Part shown: positions 24,453-35,442 of the stretch, one piece after another
How positions within the stretch are numbered: position 1 is the stretch's first letter
Layout of the letters: each line of letters begins with the position of its first letter
Assembly: GCF_007829955.1 (NCBI RefSeq)
Contig: NZ_VIWX01000001.1
Span: forward strand, 1,178,001 to 1,242,000
From: Saccharopolyspora dendranthemae
GTDB lineage: Bacteria; Actinomycetota; Actinomycetes; Mycobacteriales; Pseudonocardiaceae
Length of the DNA stretch: 64,000 bases
Direction: 5' to 3'
Program-made: the position numbers and the translations under genes
The notes under the pieces: generated by a model
The model's database searches: none
The model's input: only the letters and a program-made list of their open reading frames with translations
Told to the model about the DNA's origin: nothing

Positions 24453-25385
24453 GTGACGCGCGTTCGCGAACTGAGCCCGTACGTGGAACTGCACCGCGCG
24501 CAATGGCGGGAGCTGCGTGATTCGCTCCCGCTCCCGCTGAGCGAAGACGAACTGGTCGCCCTGCGCGGCCTCGGTGAACCGGTCGACCTCGACGAGGTCG
24601 CCGACGTGTACCTGCCGCTGTCGCGGCTGATCAGCCTCCAGGTCGCAGCCCGTCAGCGGCTGCACGAGAGCACCACCACGTTCCTCGGCGAGGAGGCCCA
24701 CGGCACCAAGGTCCCCTTCGTCATCGGCCTCGCGGGCAGCGTCGCGGTCGGGAAGTCCACCACCGCCCGCATCCTGCGCACGCTGCTGGCCCGCTGGCCC
24801 GACCACCCGAGCGTGGACCTGGTGACCACCGACGGGTTCCTGCACTCGAAGGCCGAGCTGATGCGGCGCGGCCTGATGCACCGCAAGGGCTTCCCCGAGA
24901 GCTACGACCGGCGCGCGCTGCTGCGCTTCGTCACCGAGGTCAAGTCGGGGGCTCCCGAGGTCTCCGCTCCGGTGTACTCGCACGTCGCCTACGACATCCT
25001 GCCCGACGAGCGGCAGGTGGTGCGCCAGCCCGACATCCTCATCGTCGAGGGCCTCAACGTCCTGCAGCCCGGCCCCAGCCTGACCGTCTCGGACCTGTTC
25101 GACTTCTCGGTCTACGTCGACGCGCGAACCGAGCACATCGCCCGCTGGTACACCGACCGGTTCCTGGCACTGCGCGGAACCGCGTTCGCCAACCCGGACT
25201 CGCACTTCCACCACTTCGCCGAGCTCGCCGACGAGGAGGCCCGCGCCGAGGCCGGCCACCTCTGGCGCACCATCAACGAGCCCAACCTGGTGGACAACAT
25301 CCTGCCCACCCGCCCCCGCGCGACCCTCGTCCTGCGCAAGGACATCGACCACTCCATCAACAGGGTCCGCCTCCGCAAGCTCTGA
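24453..25385 (+). CDS. coaA: Type I pantothenate kinase CoaA
   Basis: 310-residue enzyme that phosphorylates pantothenate with ATP, the first committed step of coenzyme A synthesis. The P-loop GSVAVGKST is at residues 95-103, followed by [28 protein letters not shown] and IVEGLNVLQ, all typical of bacterial CoaA. GTG at 24453 is preferred over GTG 24447, because GAGGGG is five bases upstream and the N-terminus ([12 protein letters not shown]) matches the family. Its transcription unit ends at the palindrome 25406-25451. In E. coli the enzyme is feedback-inhibited by CoA. Confidence 0.96.
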   Translation: MTRVRELSPYVELHRAQWRELRDSLPLPLSEDELVALRGLGEPVDLDEVADVYLPLSRLISLQVAARQRLHESTTTFLGEEAHGTKVPFVIGLAGSVAVGKSTTARILRTLLARWPDHPSVDLVTTDGFLHSKAELMRRGLMHRKGFPESYDRRALLRFVTEVKSGAPEVSAPVYSHVAYDILPDERQVVRQPDILIVEGLNVLQPGPSLTVSDLFDFSVYVDARTEHIARWYTDRFLALRGTAFANPDSHFHHFAELADEEARAEAGHLWRTINEPNLVDNILPTRPRATLVLRKDIDHSINRVRLRKL

Positions 25386-25405
25386 CCCCGAGTCGCCTCC
25401 TGCGT

Positions 25406-25451
25406 GGGGTGGGTGGGGGAAGTTCTCATGAGAACTTCCCCCACCCACCCC
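25406..25451. terminator. 46-bp perfect palindrome, bidirectional terminator
   Basis: Two 23-base arms with no unpaired centre (apex TTCTCATGAGAA) lie between the convergent coaA and PucR-type genes. The RNA hairpin would be very stable for either direction. GCGTG matches just outside extend the symmetry after a small bulge. Confidence 0.85.
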
Positions 25452-25479
25452 CAGCACGCGAGACCACGCTGACCCCTTG

Positions 25480-27144
25480 TCAGCGGTGGCGGGTGCGCTT
25501 GGTGAGCAGGAGCTGGAGGTGGGTGTTGAGGCGTTCGGTCGAGTCGGCCAGGTCGATGCCCGTGAGGTCCGTGGCGCGCCGGACGCGGTAGCGCAGCGTG
25601 TTGGGGTGGACGTGCAGGGCTGAGCTCGCGGCCTTGACGTCCCCGAAGTGGTCCAGGTAGGCCAGCAGGCTCCGCGCCAGCTCCGTCGCGTGCTCCGCGT
25701 CGTGCGCGTGCAACGCCGCGAGCCTGGCGTCGCGGTAGCGCTCGTTGCCCTGCAGGACCGTGAGGATCTCGCTGATCACCACCTGCGCGCGGACGTCGGA
25801 GATCGTGGCGACCTCGGCGTCGATGTCGTGCACCAGGGCGTCGAGCACACGGTCGGCCTCCGCCCGCGACTCGGCGACCTCGTCCAACGTCAGCACGGCC
25901 GAACCGACGCCCGCCTGGACGCGCGAGCTCAGGTGCTGCTTGGCGGCGGCGACGATCTCGCTCATCAGCGACAGCGCCGACTGCCCGGCGGAGCGCTCCG
26001 GCAACTCCGGCAGCAGCACGTACACCCGGGAGCCGATCGTGGTGACCAGGGCGCTGCGCCGGTAGGCGGAGGCGTGCACCGAGATCAGCCCGGTCATCTC
26101 CGACCGCTGCAGCTCCAGCTCGGACCGGTCCACGGCACCGGCCGGGCGGAGGGTGAACACCGCGACCACGGCGGGACGATCGGCGTCCGCGCCGATGTTG
26201 TCGGCCACCGAGCGCGCGTCGACGCGGCCCTCCAGCAGCCCGGCCAGCAGGTTCTCCCGCAGTCGTGGCCCGGCGGTGGCCTCCGACCGCTGCCGGATCA
26301 GCTGCAGCGCCGCCAGCCTCGCGGCACCGAGCAGCGCGCGCTCGGACCGCTCCGAGAGCGGCCTGCGGCCCTCCTGCACCCAGATCGAGCCGAGCGGCTG
26401 GCTGCCCGCGTGGATGCCCACCGCCATCCGCCGCCGGATCCCCAGATCCGGCCGGTCCTCGATGCGCACCACGTCCTCCCCCGCGCGAAGCCGCTGGTAG
26501 ACGCCCCACTCGCGCAGCATCGCCAGGTACTGCTCGGGGCCCTGCCTGCCCAGGATGGACAGCCGTCGCAGCTCGTCGACCTCGTCGTCGGATCGTGAGT
26601 AGGCGAGCACGCGGCTCGCGGTGTCCTCGATGCTCACGATGCCGTCGGTCATCGCCGCGACCGTCTGGGCCAGCGAGAACAGGTCGCCCAGCGCCTCGCC
26701 GACGTCGGCGTCGCTGGTCAGCCGGGCGTTGTCGATCGCGTTGTGCGCGTAGGCCTCCAGCCGCTCCCAGCGGACTTCCGGTCGCACGCCGAGCAGCGCG
26801 ACGCCGCCGGCGATCGCGGTGTCCCGCAGCGCTCGCGCCTCCGGCTCGGAGCCGACCTTGACGGCCACGGCCGGGGCCCCCGCCCGCGCGGCCGCCCGCA
26901 CCAGCGGCGCCGCAGCGCGGCCACGCGCGCCGATGACCAGCACGAAATCGCCGTCGCGAGTGCTGCCGGACTCCTCCTCGGGGTCGACAATGACCACGTC
27001 GCGCACCTCGACGTCCAAGCCGCGCGGCGCGGCGAGCACATCCACCAGCGGGTCTCCGACCGCGGTCAGCAACTGCCGCAGCGGCACTCCCACCTCGGCC
27101 ATCCCGACCGAATCGACCTCACGCACCACGTTGTCCGATCCCAC
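25480..27144 (-). CDS. PucR-family regulator, probable proline-catabolism activator
   Basis: 554 residues. An N-terminal PucR ligand-sensing region (about 15-130), a central GGDEF-like fold seen in CdaR/PucR proteins (about 300-420), and a C-terminal PucR helix-turn-helix (SLLAYLDHFGDVKAASSALHVHPNTLRYRVRRA) form the classic architecture. It is divergent from pruA across 106 bases, and the PRODH gene follows pruA. In Streptomyces and relatives a PucR-type regulator adjacent to the proline dehydrogenase genes activates them; by position this is the equivalent, but that is inference. The start at 27144 is the most upstream methionine with homology soon after; M15 (27102) is an alternative. Confidence 0.88.
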   Translation of the reverse strand: MGSDNVVREVDSVGMAEVGVPLRQLLTAVGDPLVDVLAAPRGLDVEVRDVVIVDPEEESGSTRDGDFVLVIGARGRAAAPLVRAAARAGAPAVAVKVGSEPEARALRDTAIAGGVALLGVRPEVRWERLEAYAHNAIDNARLTSDADVGEALGDLFSLAQTVAAMTDGIVSIEDTASRVLAYSRSDDEVDELRRLSILGRQGPEQYLAMLREWGVYQRLRAGEDVVRIEDRPDLGIRRRMAVGIHAGSQPLGSIWVQEGRRPLSERSERALLGAARLAALQLIRQRSEATAGPRLRENLLAGLLEGRVDARSVADNIGADADRPAVVAVFTLRPAGAVDRSELELQRSEMTGLISVHASAYRRSALVTTIGSRVYVLLPELPERSAGQSALSLMSEIVAAAKQHLSSRVQAGVGSAVLTLDEVAESRAEADRVLDALVHDIDAEVATISDVRAQVVISEILTVLQGNERYRDARLAALHAHDAEHATELARSLLAYLDHFGDVKAASSALHVHPNTLRYRVRRATDLTGIDLADSTERLNTHLQLLLTKRTRHR

Positions 27145-27250
27145 AAACCGACACCTTCAACGGTAGCCAACTCAACAATCTCCCGACGTGAGCCAGACCC
27201 TAACCTCCAATCAACACACTCACTCAGCGTCTCGAGGAGGCGGAACAGGC

Positions 27251-28879
<1,629 letters not shown>

Positions 28880-28946
28880 GCGTGATGGGCGCCCCGGCGA
28901 TCCGGGGCGCCCGGTGGTCTTCTGGAACGAGTGTGGGGAGATTTCG

Positions 28947-29876
28947 GTGTTGCGCAGTGCTCTGCTGACCGCGGGTCGATCGCATTCGGTGCGGCGGCTC
29001 GTCGAGGCCAATCCGCTGACCAGGCCCGTGGTGCGGCGCTTCGTGCCCGGCACCTCACCCGAGGACGCCGTGCGGGCGACCCGGGAGCTGAGCGCGAACG
29101 GGCTGTTCGTGACGCTCGACCGGCTCGGCGAGGACACCCTCGACGCGAGCCAGGCCGACACCACCGTCCGGGACTACCGGCAGATGCTGGGGATCCTGTC
29201 CGACCAGGGGCTCGCCGATCGCGCCGAGGTGTCGGTGAAGCTGTCGGCGGTGGGCCAGTTCCTGCCGTCCGACGGCGAGAAGATCGCGCTGGACAACGCG
29301 CGACTGATCTGCGAAGCGGCGTCCGCCGCGGGAACCACGGTCACCCTGGACATGGAGGACCACACCACGACGGACTCCACCTTGGGGATCCTGCGCGATC
29401 TGCGCGTGGACTTCCCGTGGGTGGGCGCGGTGCTGCAGGCCTACCTGCGGCGCACCGAGCAGGACTGCCGCGACCTGGCCACGCCGGGCTCGCGGGTCCG
29501 GTTGTGCAAGGGCGCCTACGCGGAGCCGGAATCGGTTGCCTTCCAAGGGAAGTCCGAAGTGGACGGCGCTTACGTGCGCTGCCTGAAGGTCCTGATGCGG
29601 GGCGAGGGCTACCCGATGGTCGCCTCGCACGACCCCCGCATGGTCGCCATCGCCGGCGAGCTCGCGGCCCGCAACGGCCGCGCGGCGGCGGACTTCGAGT
29701 ACCAGATGCTCTACGGCATCCGGCCGGAGGAGCAGCGCCGCATCGCCGCCGAGGGCGGGAAGTTGCGGGTCTACACCGCCTACGGCGACGAGTGGTACGG
29801 GTACTTCATGCGCCGCTTGGCGGAACGCCCCGCCAACCTCGCCTTCTTCCTCCGCTCGCTGGCCACCCAAGCCTGA
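28947..29876 (+). CDS. putB: Proline dehydrogenase, monofunctional (PutB/PRODH)
   Basis: 309-residue FAD enzyme that oxidises proline to pyrroline-5-carboxylate and passes electrons to the respiratory chain, membrane-associated in the family. RLCKGAY, VASHDPRM and FEYQMLYGIRPEEQRR are the barrel motifs that bind FAD and proline. The GTG at 28947 is preceded by GGGGAG at a spacing of six. It lies 67 bases after pruA and is followed by the terminator at 29906-29943. Length agrees with actinobacterial and Thermus monofunctional PRODHs rather than the bifunctional PutA. Confidence 0.94.
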   Translation: MLRSALLTAGRSHSVRRLVEANPLTRPVVRRFVPGTSPEDAVRATRELSANGLFVTLDRLGEDTLDASQADTTVRDYRQMLGILSDQGLADRAEVSVKLSAVGQFLPSDGEKIALDNARLICEAASAAGTTVTLDMEDHTTTDSTLGILRDLRVDFPWVGAVLQAYLRRTEQDCRDLATPGSRVRLCKGAYAEPESVAFQGKSEVDGAYVRCLKVLMRGEGYPMVASHDPRMVAIAGELAARNGRAAADFEYQMLYGIRPEEQRRIAAEGGKLRVYTAYGDEWYGYFMRRLAERPANLAFFLRSLATQA

Positions 29877-29905
29877 CCCGGCATGGACGGTTCGGACCAG
29901 AACTG

Positions 29906-29943
29906 CCCACCCGAGGTCTCCACCCCCGGAGACCTCGGGTGGG
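29906..29943. terminator. Bidirectional hairpin terminator
   Basis: A perfect 16-bp stem (29906-29921 with 29928-29943) and six-base loop between the convergent PRODH and 5'-nucleotidase genes. Confidence 0.87.
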
Positions 29944-29950
29944 TGGCGCG

Positions 29951-31642
29951 TCAGGGCAGGGCCGTGATGCGGTCTGCCGGGGGCGGGACCAGGCCGGGAT
30001 GGGCGTTCAGGTAGCCGAGGAAGGCGTCGAGGTCGACCGGACCTCCGACGATGTCGGTTCCCTTGGTGAGCTCGGTGAACCCGTCGCCGCCGCCGGCGAG
30101 GAAGTTGTTCACCGACACCCGGTACGGCGTGTTGGGGTCGACCGGCTGACCGTTGATGCTGATCTCGGTGACCTTCGAGCCGATCGGAGCGCCCGCCGAG
30201 TAGCTGTAGCGCAGGCCCGCGGACACCTGCAGGACGTTGGTCTCCTCAGGGGTCCACTGCTGTTCCAGGACCGCCTTGAGCTGGGCGCCCGTGAGCGTCA
30301 TGGTCTGCATGATGTTGCCGAAGGGCTGGACGGCGAACGCTTCGCCGTAGGTGACCACGCCGTCCCCCTCACCGGCTGGTGAGCCCGGGAAGAGGAGGTC
30401 CTCGCGGATGCCGCCGGGGTTGGTGATGGCGATCTGCGGCGAGTTGGCGGCGGTGGCCTCGAACTGCGCGTCGGCGATGACGTCGCCCAGCGGAGCTTCC
30501 CCGGACGGAGCCGCGGCGCGCGGCAGGTCACCGGCGATGCTGCCGACCGGCCGGTTGGCGATCGGCGCCGCCTTGGTCGCCGCTTCGTCGATCAGGGCCT
30601 GGGCAGCCGGGTCGGCGGGTACGTCCCGGGTGACGATCTCGTTGTGCGCCTTGGTTTCCGATCGCACGACGTCCTGGCTCACGCGGTCGATCGCCAGGTC
30701 CGCGACCGACAGCAGCCGCCCGTAGGACGCGCCCTGCAGCACCTGGCGCGGCTGGCCGGCGGGGTCGGCGATCGTGCAGTTGTACTGCGCGTGGCTGTGA
30801 CCGGTGAAGATCAGGTCGACGTTCGGCGAAGCCCCCTTGGCGATCTCGCTCGCCGGTCCGGGAGCCAGATCGCAGTCGTCGGGACCGCCGCCTTCGGTGC
30901 TGTCGCCCTGGTGCAGCAGCACGACCTGCGCCTTGACCCCGAGGGCGTCGAGCGCCTGCGAGGTGCGGTTGATGGCCTCGACCTCGTCGCCGAACTCCAG
31001 ACCGTCGATCGCACCGGGCGCGACCACAGACGGGAGCTCTTCCAGCGTCGCGCCGATGATGCCGACGCGCGTGCCGTTGACGTTCTGGACGTCGAAGGGC
31101 TTGAGCGCCGGACGCCCGTCGCTGAACGTGACGTTGGCGCCGAGCTGCTCGAAGTTCGCGCCGGGGAACGGATCCCGGAACTGGCACCCGTCGACGGGGT
31201 GGCACCCGCCGTCGGACATCCGCTGCAGCTCCTCGAATCCCTCGTCGAACTCGTGGTTCCCGACGACCGACGCGGACACGCCGAGCTGGTTGAGGAACTC
31301 GACGGTGGGTTCGTCGTGGAAGAGGGCGCTGTTGACCGGCGAGGCCCCGACGTTGTCGCCCGCGGAGAGCACCAGGGAGTCGGGCACCTCACCGCGCAGC
31401 CGCGCCACGTGGCTCGCCAGGTACTGCGCGCCGCCCGCTTCAACGGAACTGCCGTTGGGGAGGGTGACGCTGCCGGAGGATCCGGCCGGGGGTTCGAGGT
31501 TGCCGTGCAGGTCGTTGAACGTGATCAGCCGGACCTGCGTGGTGTGCGGGGCGGCCGAGGAGGCCGGGCCGGCCGTCACCGCCGCCGCGGCCAGCACGGC
31601 GATCCCCAGCGCCGCGAGACGGCCGAACCGAGCTGTCTTCAC
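29951..31642 (-). CDS. Secreted bifunctional metallophosphatase/5'-nucleotidase
   Basis: 563-residue UshA-type enzyme. A signal peptide (TARFGRLAALGIAVLAAAAVTAG, cleavage near AGPASSA) precedes the dinuclear metallophosphatase domain with TFNDLHGN, SAGDNVGASP, VGNHEFDEGF and FTGHSHAQYN. The C-terminal 5'-nucleotidase domain holds ITNPGGIREDL and VSVNNFLAGGGDGF, which form the substrate pocket. It releases phosphate from extracellular nucleotides or similar phosphomonoesters. GTG 31642 is chosen, with GGAAGGAAA eight bases upstream. It is monocistronic; a lone GTTCACC-like heptamer upstream is not enough to call a PHO box. Confidence 0.93.
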   Translation of the reverse strand: MKTARFGRLAALGIAVLAAAAVTAGPASSAAPHTTQVRLITFNDLHGNLEPPAGSSGSVTLPNGSSVEAGGAQYLASHVARLRGEVPDSLVLSAGDNVGASPVNSALFHDEPTVEFLNQLGVSASVVGNHEFDEGFEELQRMSDGGCHPVDGCQFRDPFPGANFEQLGANVTFSDGRPALKPFDVQNVNGTRVGIIGATLEELPSVVAPGAIDGLEFGDEVEAINRTSQALDALGVKAQVVLLHQGDSTEGGGPDDCDLAPGPASEIAKGASPNVDLIFTGHSHAQYNCTIADPAGQPRQVLQGASYGRLLSVADLAIDRVSQDVVRSETKAHNEIVTRDVPADPAAQALIDEAATKAAPIANRPVGSIAGDLPRAAAPSGEAPLGDVIADAQFEATAANSPQIAITNPGGIREDLLFPGSPAGEGDGVVTYGEAFAVQPFGNIMQTMTLTGAQLKAVLEQQWTPEETNVLQVSAGLRYSYSAGAPIGSKVTEISINGQPVDPNTPYRVSVNNFLAGGGDGFTELTKGTDIVGGPVDLDAFLGYLNAHPGLVPPPADRITALP

Positions 31643-31911
31643 ATCGATTTCCTTCCGCTGATTGCCCTCCGACTCCACGTCCCCGACGCGCCGGAAGGTC
31701 GCCAGCGGAATACTCCCCCGCCCGCATGTCCAAGACCAGCACCTTCAGGTGAATGTCTGGAAGCAGTCACGCCCGGCGCGGAAGCCGGTCGAACGGTCCG
31801 AGAGGAGCTCTGACCAGGCGAGAAAGAACGAGGAAAGCCCGGTTCCTCAGGATGGACTCCGATTTGGACCGGCCACCGGCAGGCTTCGTTCACCTGGGGG
31901 GAGTGATCGGG

Positions 31912-33228
31912 ATGCACTCGGGCACCGCGGATCTGTCCACCTTCCCCGTTTTGCCCGGTGGCGGAGTCCTGGTCACCGACGGGGACGACCTGCACGCCTC
32001 CGACCTCGGCAACATCGTCGATCGCAGGCCCGCGGCGATCCTGCGCCCCCGCTCCACCGCCGACGTCGCCGTCGCCGTCTCCTGGTGCCGCGACAACGGA
32101 GTCCCGCTGCGCGCCCACGGCACCCTGCACACCACCGGTGGCCAGGCGCTGTGCCCGTCGGGCGGGGTGCAGATCGACATGCGCAGCCTCGACCTCATCC
32201 ATGCGGTGACCGACGACCACGCGGACGTCGAGGCGGGGGTGCTGCTGCGCGACGTCGTGTGGCACGCCTCGTTGCGCGGACGTCGGCTGACCTCCGGCCC
32301 CACCGGCTACCTGCAGCTGAGCACGGGTGGTGTGCTCAGCGTCGGCGGGATCTCCAGCCTGCACCGCGAGGGGGCCATCATCGACCGGGTGCTGGCCGTG
32401 GAGGTGGTCGTCCCGACCGGTGCCGTGCTGTGGTGCACCGCGTCGCAGAACCGCGAGCTGTTCGACGCCGTGCTCGGCGGACTCGGTTCCGCGGGGATCA
32501 TCACCCGCGCGCGGCTGGCGCTGACCCCGGTCCCGCCGCGTGCCAGGGTCTACGACGTGGCCTTCTCGAGGTTGCAGGACGCGGTCGTCGCAGCCCGGGT
32601 GCTGGTCGGGCGAGGCGAGGTCGACGACGTGCTGATCCGCTGGTTCGCACCGCAGCGACACCGCTACCAGCTCCGCTTCACCCAGTACCACCACCTGGAT
32701 CGGCGCCCGGACGACGCGCACCTGATGCGGGGTCTCACGCTGTTCCCGCAGGTCTGGGACACCTCCTACTGGGAGTTCGCGACCAGCACCGACACCCGGT
32801 ACGAGCCGTTCGTGACGGCCGGCTGGGACCGGGTGCACAAGGTATGGGCCGACTACTTCCTGCCGGATTCGGCGCTGGACGCGTTCCTGGCCGACACGAC
32901 GCCGGAGATCACCGACCGCGATCTCAGCGAGACCAGCATCGGCCTGCTGTTCCCGCACCGCCGCTCGTCGTTCACCCGCCCCGGCCTGCGGGTCCCGGAC
33001 GGCGAACTGGTGTGGCTGTTCGACGTGCTCTCCGACGCGGCGGGTCAGACCGACCCGTTCTGGCTGCCCGACCGCCTCCGCCGCAACCAGCGCTGGCACC
33101 AGCGCGCGGAGGCGCTCGGCGGCACCCTCTACCCGATCGGGACGGACCTCGACCCGGGCTCCCACGGGCTCGTGCTCTCCCATCCCGAGCAGATGGTGAG
33201 CGCCCCGGGCGGCCGATTCCTCAGCTGA
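31912..33228 (+). CDS. FAD-linked oxidoreductase, cytokinin-dehydrogenase-like
   Basis: 438 residues. A PCMH-type FAD-binding domain (RPAAILRPRSTADVAVAVSWCRDNGVPLRA, then LSTGGVLSVGGISS and LFDAVLGGLGSAGIITRARL) is followed by a cap domain with LLFPHRRSSF, the layout of plant CKX enzymes. The region around the flavinylated His (RGHS in CKX) reads AHGTLHTTGGQA, and the catalytic Asp of the WTDYL motif is Gly (SGPTGYL), so cytokinin oxidation is doubtful. Start: ATG 31912 with GGGGGGAG eight bases upstream; ATG 31852 would add 20 residues without a well-placed ribosome site. It ends eight bases inside the convergent regulator gene. Confidence 0.85.
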   Translation: MHSGTADLSTFPVLPGGGVLVTDGDDLHASDLGNIVDRRPAAILRPRSTADVAVAVSWCRDNGVPLRAHGTLHTTGGQALCPSGGVQIDMRSLDLIHAVTDDHADVEAGVLLRDVVWHASLRGRRLTSGPTGYLQLSTGGVLSVGGISSLHREGAIIDRVLAVEVVVPTGAVLWCTASQNRELFDAVLGGLGSAGIITRARLALTPVPPRARVYDVAFSRLQDAVVAARVLVGRGEVDDVLIRWFAPQRHRYQLRFTQYHHLDRRPDDAHLMRGLTLFPQVWDTSYWEFATSTDTRYEPFVTAGWDRVHKVWADYFLPDSALDAFLADTTPEITDRDLSETSIGLLFPHRRSSFTRPGLRVPDGELVWLFDVLSDAAGQTDPFWLPDRLRRNQRWHQRAEALGGTLYPIGTDLDPGSHGLVLSHPEQMVSAPGGRFLS

Positions 33229-34054
33229 GCGTTCCCGCGCCCACCGCCTCCAGCAGCCGCAACCGCTCCGCGACGTCGTCGTCCGGTGTGGTGTAGGCGA
33301 CCAGGCGCAGGTCGCTGGCGGGCACCTCCAGGACGTCGCAGTCCACCTGGACCGGCCCGATCTCGGGGTGGTCCACGATCTTGGAGTGCGCGACGTGCTC
33401 CCCGACCCTCCGGGCGTCCCACACCTCGGCGAAGCGCGGGAATCCGCGCAGTTCGTCGAGCAGCGTCCGCAGCTGCACGTCGGCGGGGAAGCGGGCTGCG
33501 GCCGAACGCAGGCCCGCCGCCGTCACCTCCTCGAACATCGCGGTCAGCGCGGGGTCCGACCGCACCCGCGTCGGTAGACCCGCGTAGTGCGCCCACACGA
33601 CGTTGCGCTCCCGGTCCGAGAGGGAGGCGGGGTCGCCGAACAGCGCTGCGTACAGCCGGTTCCAGGTGGTGAGCGTCCATCCCGCGTCGAACACGCCGAC
33701 GGGGACGCCGCGCAGCTGATCGAGCAGGCGCTGCAGGCTCGGCGTCAGCCGGGCAGCGCTGCGCCCGCTGGTGGGGCGCCCGAGTCCGGCGAGCGCGAAG
33801 AGGTGGTCGCGCTCGGCCCCGGTCAGCCGCAACGCCGCGGCCAGTGCGCCGACGACCTGCTGAGACGGGTTGGCGCGCCCCTGCTCCAGGCGGACGACGT
33901 AGTCGACCGAGATGCCCGCCAGCAGAGCGAGTTCCTCCCTGCGCAGGCCTTTCGCACGACGCAGCGAGCCTGGCGGGAATCCCACATCGCCCGGGGCCAG
34001 CCGACCGCGCCACTCGCGCAGCGCGGTGCCGAGCTCCCCGAGTCGTTGAGTCAT
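33221..34054 (-). CDS. Helix-turn-helix regulator with MmyB-like ligand-binding domain
   Basis: 277 residues. An N-terminal XRE-type HTH (LRREELALLAGISVDYVVRLEQGRANPS, about residues 37-65) is joined to an MmyB/PAS-like ligand domain (GVFDAGWTLTTWNRLYAALFG; NVVWAHYAG; EVWDARRV). Such MLTR proteins are commonly divergent from a short-chain dehydrogenase gene, exactly as here, and probably respond to a hydrophobic small molecule. The ATG at 34054 begins the conserved region. Its 3' end overlaps the FAD oxidoreductase gene tail to tail by eight bases. The 102-base divergent gap should hold its operator. Confidence 0.9.
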   Translation of the reverse strand: MTQRLGELGTALREWRGRLAPGDVGFPPGSLRRAKGLRREELALLAGISVDYVVRLEQGRANPSQQVVGALAAALRLTGAERDHLFALAGLGRPTSGRSAARLTPSLQRLLDQLRGVPVGVFDAGWTLTTWNRLYAALFGDPASLSDRERNVVWAHYAGLPTRVRSDPALTAMFEEVTAAGLRSAAARFPADVQLRTLLDELRGFPRFAEVWDARRVGEHVAHSKIVDHPEIGPVQVDCDVLEVPASDLRLVAYTTPDDDVAERLRLLEAVGAGTLS

Positions 34055-34156
34055 CCGTCCAGTATCTCCCGCCGCTCGCCCGTGCGGGTGGTACCGCGAG
34101 TCCCAGGAAGAGCGCTGCAACGGGTCCCGGCCGCGCGGCGTCGCAGACTGGGCGCC

Positions 34157-34849
34157 ATGACGACCACGCTCATCACCGGAGCCAACCGAGGCCTGGGCCT
34201 GGAGACCGCCCGGCGGCTGATCGAACTCGAGCACACCGTGCTGCTCGGGGCACGCGACCCGCGACGTGGCGCGGAGGCGGCGGCCGAGATCGGAGCGGTT
34301 CCGCTGACCATCGACGTGACCAGCGAGGAATCCGTCCGCGCCGCAGCCGATGCCGTGGAAGAACTGGACGTCCTGGTCAACAACGCGGGGGTTCCCGGTT
34401 CAGCGAGGCCGCCCGGCGAAGCCTCCGCCGCAGATCTGCTCGCCGCCTGCGAGATCAACCTCTTCGGCCCGGTCAGGGTCCTCAACGCATTCCTGCCGCT
34501 GCTGAAATCGAGCTCGAACCCGGTCGTGGTCAACGTCAGCAGTCGCCTCGGTTCCACCACCGCGGCGGCGGAACCGGATCCCACCGCGCACGATCCGCAT
34601 TGGATCCCGGTTCCGGCCTACGCCTCGGCGAAGGCCGCGCTGAACATGATCACCGCGCAGTACGCCCGAGCGTTCCCGGCGATGCGCGTCAACGCGGTCT
34701 GCCCCGGGTTCACCGCCACCGATTTCAACGGCCATCGAGGAGTCCAGACCGTCGCCGAGGGCGCGGAGATCATCGTCCGGATGGCCACCGTCGGGCCGGA
34801 CGGCCCGACGGGCGGCTTCTCCTCCCACCGCGGCGAGGTGGCGTGGTGA
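34157..34849 (+). CDS. Short-chain dehydrogenase/reductase
   Basis: 230-residue classical SDR. TGANRGLGLE (residues 7-16) binds the nucleotide, LVNNAGVPG follows, catalytic Ser lies in VNVSSRLG, and Tyr/Lys in YASAKAALN. The Arg in GARDPRRG after the second strand suggests NADPH. The lid region is short and the C-terminus (FSSHRGEVAW) is typical of small carbonyl reductases. The stop overlaps the start of the DsbA-fold gene by four bases (GTGA). It is divergent from the MmyB-type regulator, probably its repressor. Substrate unknown. Confidence 0.92.
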   Translation: MTTTLITGANRGLGLETARRLIELEHTVLLGARDPRRGAEAAAEIGAVPLTIDVTSEESVRAAADAVEELDVLVNNAGVPGSARPPGEASAADLLAACEINLFGPVRVLNAFLPLLKSSSNPVVVNVSSRLGSTTAAAEPDPTAHDPHWIPVPAYASAKAALNMITAQYARAFPAMRVNAVCPGFTATDFNGHRGVQTVAEGAEIIVRMATVGPDGPTGGFSSHRGEVAW

Positions 34850-35433
34850 GCGTGGAGGTCGTGCTGGATTTCGTGTGCGTGCACTGCTACGTGGGGTTCA
34901 CGCGCTTCCGGCGGGCGGTCGAGGCGCACCGGCGAGCCGGTGGCGAGGTGGAGGTGCGGTTCGCTCCGTTCCAGCTGCGCCCTGATGCTTCTCCCGCAGG
35001 CGAGCCGCTGTTCGAGGTGCACGCCCGGGAACGGGGCGAAGCCGTCGCCCGCGAGATCGCGACGTCGTCGATCGGTGAGCAGGACGGCCTGCGATTGGAC
35101 TTCCGGCGCGCCCTGTTCACCAACACCTTCGACGCTCACCGCCTGCTGGCTTCGGCCTCCGAACAGGACTGCGGTGAGGCCATGACCGAGCGTCTCTTCC
35201 GCGCCTACTTCACCGACGGCGTCAACATCGCCGATCCGGTCACCCTCACCGCCCTGGCCGACGAAGTCGGCGTCGCGATGCCGGCGGGCGGGGAGGATTC
35301 CCTGCGCGCCGAGCTCGACCGCGTCCGCGCTCTCGGCATCGACGTGCCACCGGTCTTCCGCTTCCCGCGCGGCACGATCACCGGGAGCGGGGATCTCGAC
35401 CGGTTCCGCCGAGCGTTGCGCGAGCCCACCTGA
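34846..35433 (+). CDS. DsbA-family oxidoreductase, FrnE-like
   Basis: 195 residues of thioredoxin fold with a helical insertion. The N-terminal LDFVCVHCYVGFTRF carries a CxxC redox pair in the FrnE/2-hydroxychromene-2-carboxylate isomerase arrangement. The later part, including TNTFDAHRLL, follows the family, but the C-terminal SGAQ-type motif is replaced by VPPVFRFPRGTITGS. Cytoplasmic: there is no signal peptide. It is translationally coupled to the SDR by a GTGA overlap, so the pair may handle the same redox stress or substrate. The role is uncertain; members act in polyketide-pathway redox steps or as disulfide isomerases. Confidence 0.85.
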   Translation: MSVEVVLDFVCVHCYVGFTRFRRAVEAHRRAGGEVEVRFAPFQLRPDASPAGEPLFEVHARERGEAVAREIATSSIGEQDGLRLDFRRALFTNTFDAHRLLASASEQDCGEAMTERLFRAYFTDGVNIADPVTLTALADEVGVAMPAGGEDSLRAELDRVRALGIDVPPVFRFPRGTITGSGDLDRFRRALREPT

Positions 35434-35442
35434 CCGCCGAGA

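Noticed and set aside
31730..31900. GTTCACC/ATTCACC heptamers near the 5'-nucleotidase as a PhoP box
   Set aside because: Only single heptamers, not the two or more 11-base direct repeats that define a PHO box.
31912..33228. Calling the flavoprotein a cytokinin dehydrogenase
   Set aside because: Catalytic Asp and the canonical flavinylation motif are not conserved.
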